DNA from: Acuticoccus yangtzensis
Lineage (GTDB): Bacteria > Pseudomonadota > Alphaproteobacteria > Rhizobiales > Amorphaceae
NCBI RefSeq assembly: GCF_001927245.1
Contig: NZ_MJUX01000002.1
Span: 310,001 to 374,000 of the forward strand
DNA length: 64,000 nt
Direction of reading: 5' to 3'
The position numbers were made by a program, and so were the translations under genes. Numbering within the stretch: position 1 is the stretch's first letter; each line of letters begins with the position of its first letter. The notes beneath the pieces were generated by a model. It was not told the DNA's origin. It ran no database searches and saw only the letters and a list, made by a program, of their open reading frames with translations. Shown here one piece after another: positions 63,426 through 64,000 of the stretch.

Positions 63426-64000
63426 ATGACGACCGATGATACGAACGGCCCCCTCCACGGCCTCAAGGTGGTCGAGCACGCGCGCGGTGTCGCCGCGGCC
63501 TATGCGGGGCGGCTGCTGGCGGCGATGGGCGCCGAGGTCGTCATGGTGGAGCCGCCGGAGGGCACACCGCTGCGCCGCGAACCACCCTTCCTCGACACCG
63601 AGGAGGAGTGGAGCGCGCTCTTCACCTACCTCGCGGCGGGCAAGGACAGCGTCGTCGCCGACCTCGCCAGCGCTTCCGGCCACGCCACGCTGACGGCCCT
63701 CCTCGACGCGGCCGACATCTTCATCGACGACACGCCGCTTGCCGAACGGGATGCCCTGCGGCTCGGTGCGGCGACCTTGGCGGCGGCGCATCCGCGGCTG
63801 ATCCACACCTCGGTGCTCCCCTTCGGCGCCACCGGCCCGAAGGCGGGGTGGGCCGGCGAGGAGATCAACCTCATCCACGCGTCCGGCGAGGGCTACCTCC
63901 TCCCCAACGGCCTCACCGCGGACCTCTTCCCGGACCGCCCACCGCTGAAGATCGCAGGACATTTTGCTGAGATGCAGGGCGGCGTCACCGCCGTCTTCGC
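63426..64000 (+). CDS. Class III CoA-transferase, 5' part only (runs off the window)
   Basis: 191 codons visible. N-terminal GLKVVEHARGVAAAYAGRLLAAMGAEVVMVEPPEG is typical of CaiB/BaiF proteins, as is HTSVLPFGATGPKAGW. The segment where the catalytic Asp is expected (compare GISIGDTLAG in the 18.5-kb paralogue) reads LKIAGHFAEMQGG with no Asp. This half may be degenerate, or it may belong to a longer two-domain protein whose second half supplies catalysis. Follows the dehydratase gene by 15 bp in the same transcript. Confidence 0.82.
   Translation, partial: MTTDDTNGPLHGLKVVEHARGVAAAYAGRLLAAMGAEVVMVEPPEGTPLRREPPFLDTEEEWSALFTYLAAGKDSVVADLASASGHATLTALLDAADIFIDDTPLAERDALRLGAATLAAAHPRLIHTSVLPFGATGPKAGWAGEEINLIHASGEGYLLPNGLTADLFPDRPPLKIAGHFAEMQGGVTAVF

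Overview
The window is about 64 kb of very GC-rich, gene-dense DNA with roughly 50 protein genes. No rRNA, tRNA, IS element, phage or CRISPR was seen. The gene content suggests an alphaproteobacterium, probably of the Rhizobiales/Rhodobacterales type: a HisKA_2 sensor kinase, a CysN-CysC fusion, many TRAP and tripartite tricarboxylate (TTT) transporters, and many FCD-type GntR regulators. The genus cannot be named from the sequence alone. TTG and GTG starts are frequent, and ATGA-type overlaps link genes into operons.

Layout. 0-3 kb: the 5' part of ada, a soluble GAF/HisKA_2 kinase, then a gene-poor 0.9 kb with a possible small RNA ending in a strong terminator. 3-7.7 kb: a sulfur island (TauE-like exporter, cysQ, cysD, cysNC). 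7.7-10.6 kb: DsbA-fold isomerase, MFS exporter, exported double-domain CMD protein. 10.9-16.9 kb: sugar-acid module (SDR, enolase-superfamily enzyme, divergent GntR regulator, three-gene TRAP transporter). 17-23.7 kb: small phasin-like protein, then GntR regulator, class III CoA-transferase, TTT transporter tctCBA and an HMG-CoA-lyase-type enzyme, which together look like an uptake, CoA-activation and cleavage pathway for a branched hydroxy-dicarboxylate. 23.9-31.6 kb: a chemoreceptor, a PaoABC-type periplasmic molybdenum aldehyde oxidase, a zinc alcohol dehydrogenase. 31.7-38 kb: a 1,611-residue cadherin/CSPG/RTX protein, an acyl-CoA thioesterase and queF. 38.3-46 kb: dppABCDF-type peptide transporter and glgX. 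46.2-48.8 kb: a second calcium-binding-repeat protein and a small membrane protein.

48.8-64 kb is the most interesting part. A CoA-transferase/TAXI-TRAP operon is divergent from a long operon carrying a complete branched-chain-type ABC transporter (livJ, H, M, G, F-like) interleaved with an SDR, a beta-hydroxyacid dehydrogenase and a lactonase-like metallo-beta-lactamase protein. These are followed by a GntR regulator, an isochorismatase-fold protein lacking the usual cysteine, a 406-aa MaoC/HTD2-like dehydratase and a second CoA-transferase cut by the window end. Five ATGCAT-centred elements lie in its control regions, one of them at the start codon of the GntR gene. I infer a single regulon for uptake and CoA-dependent breakdown of an unknown, possibly lactone-forming, organic acid.

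A recurring design is also visible: three solute-binding-protein genes (dctP, dppA, livJ) are each followed, before the next gene, by a perfect GC-rich hairpin without a U-tract. This could set a high ratio of binding protein to permease.
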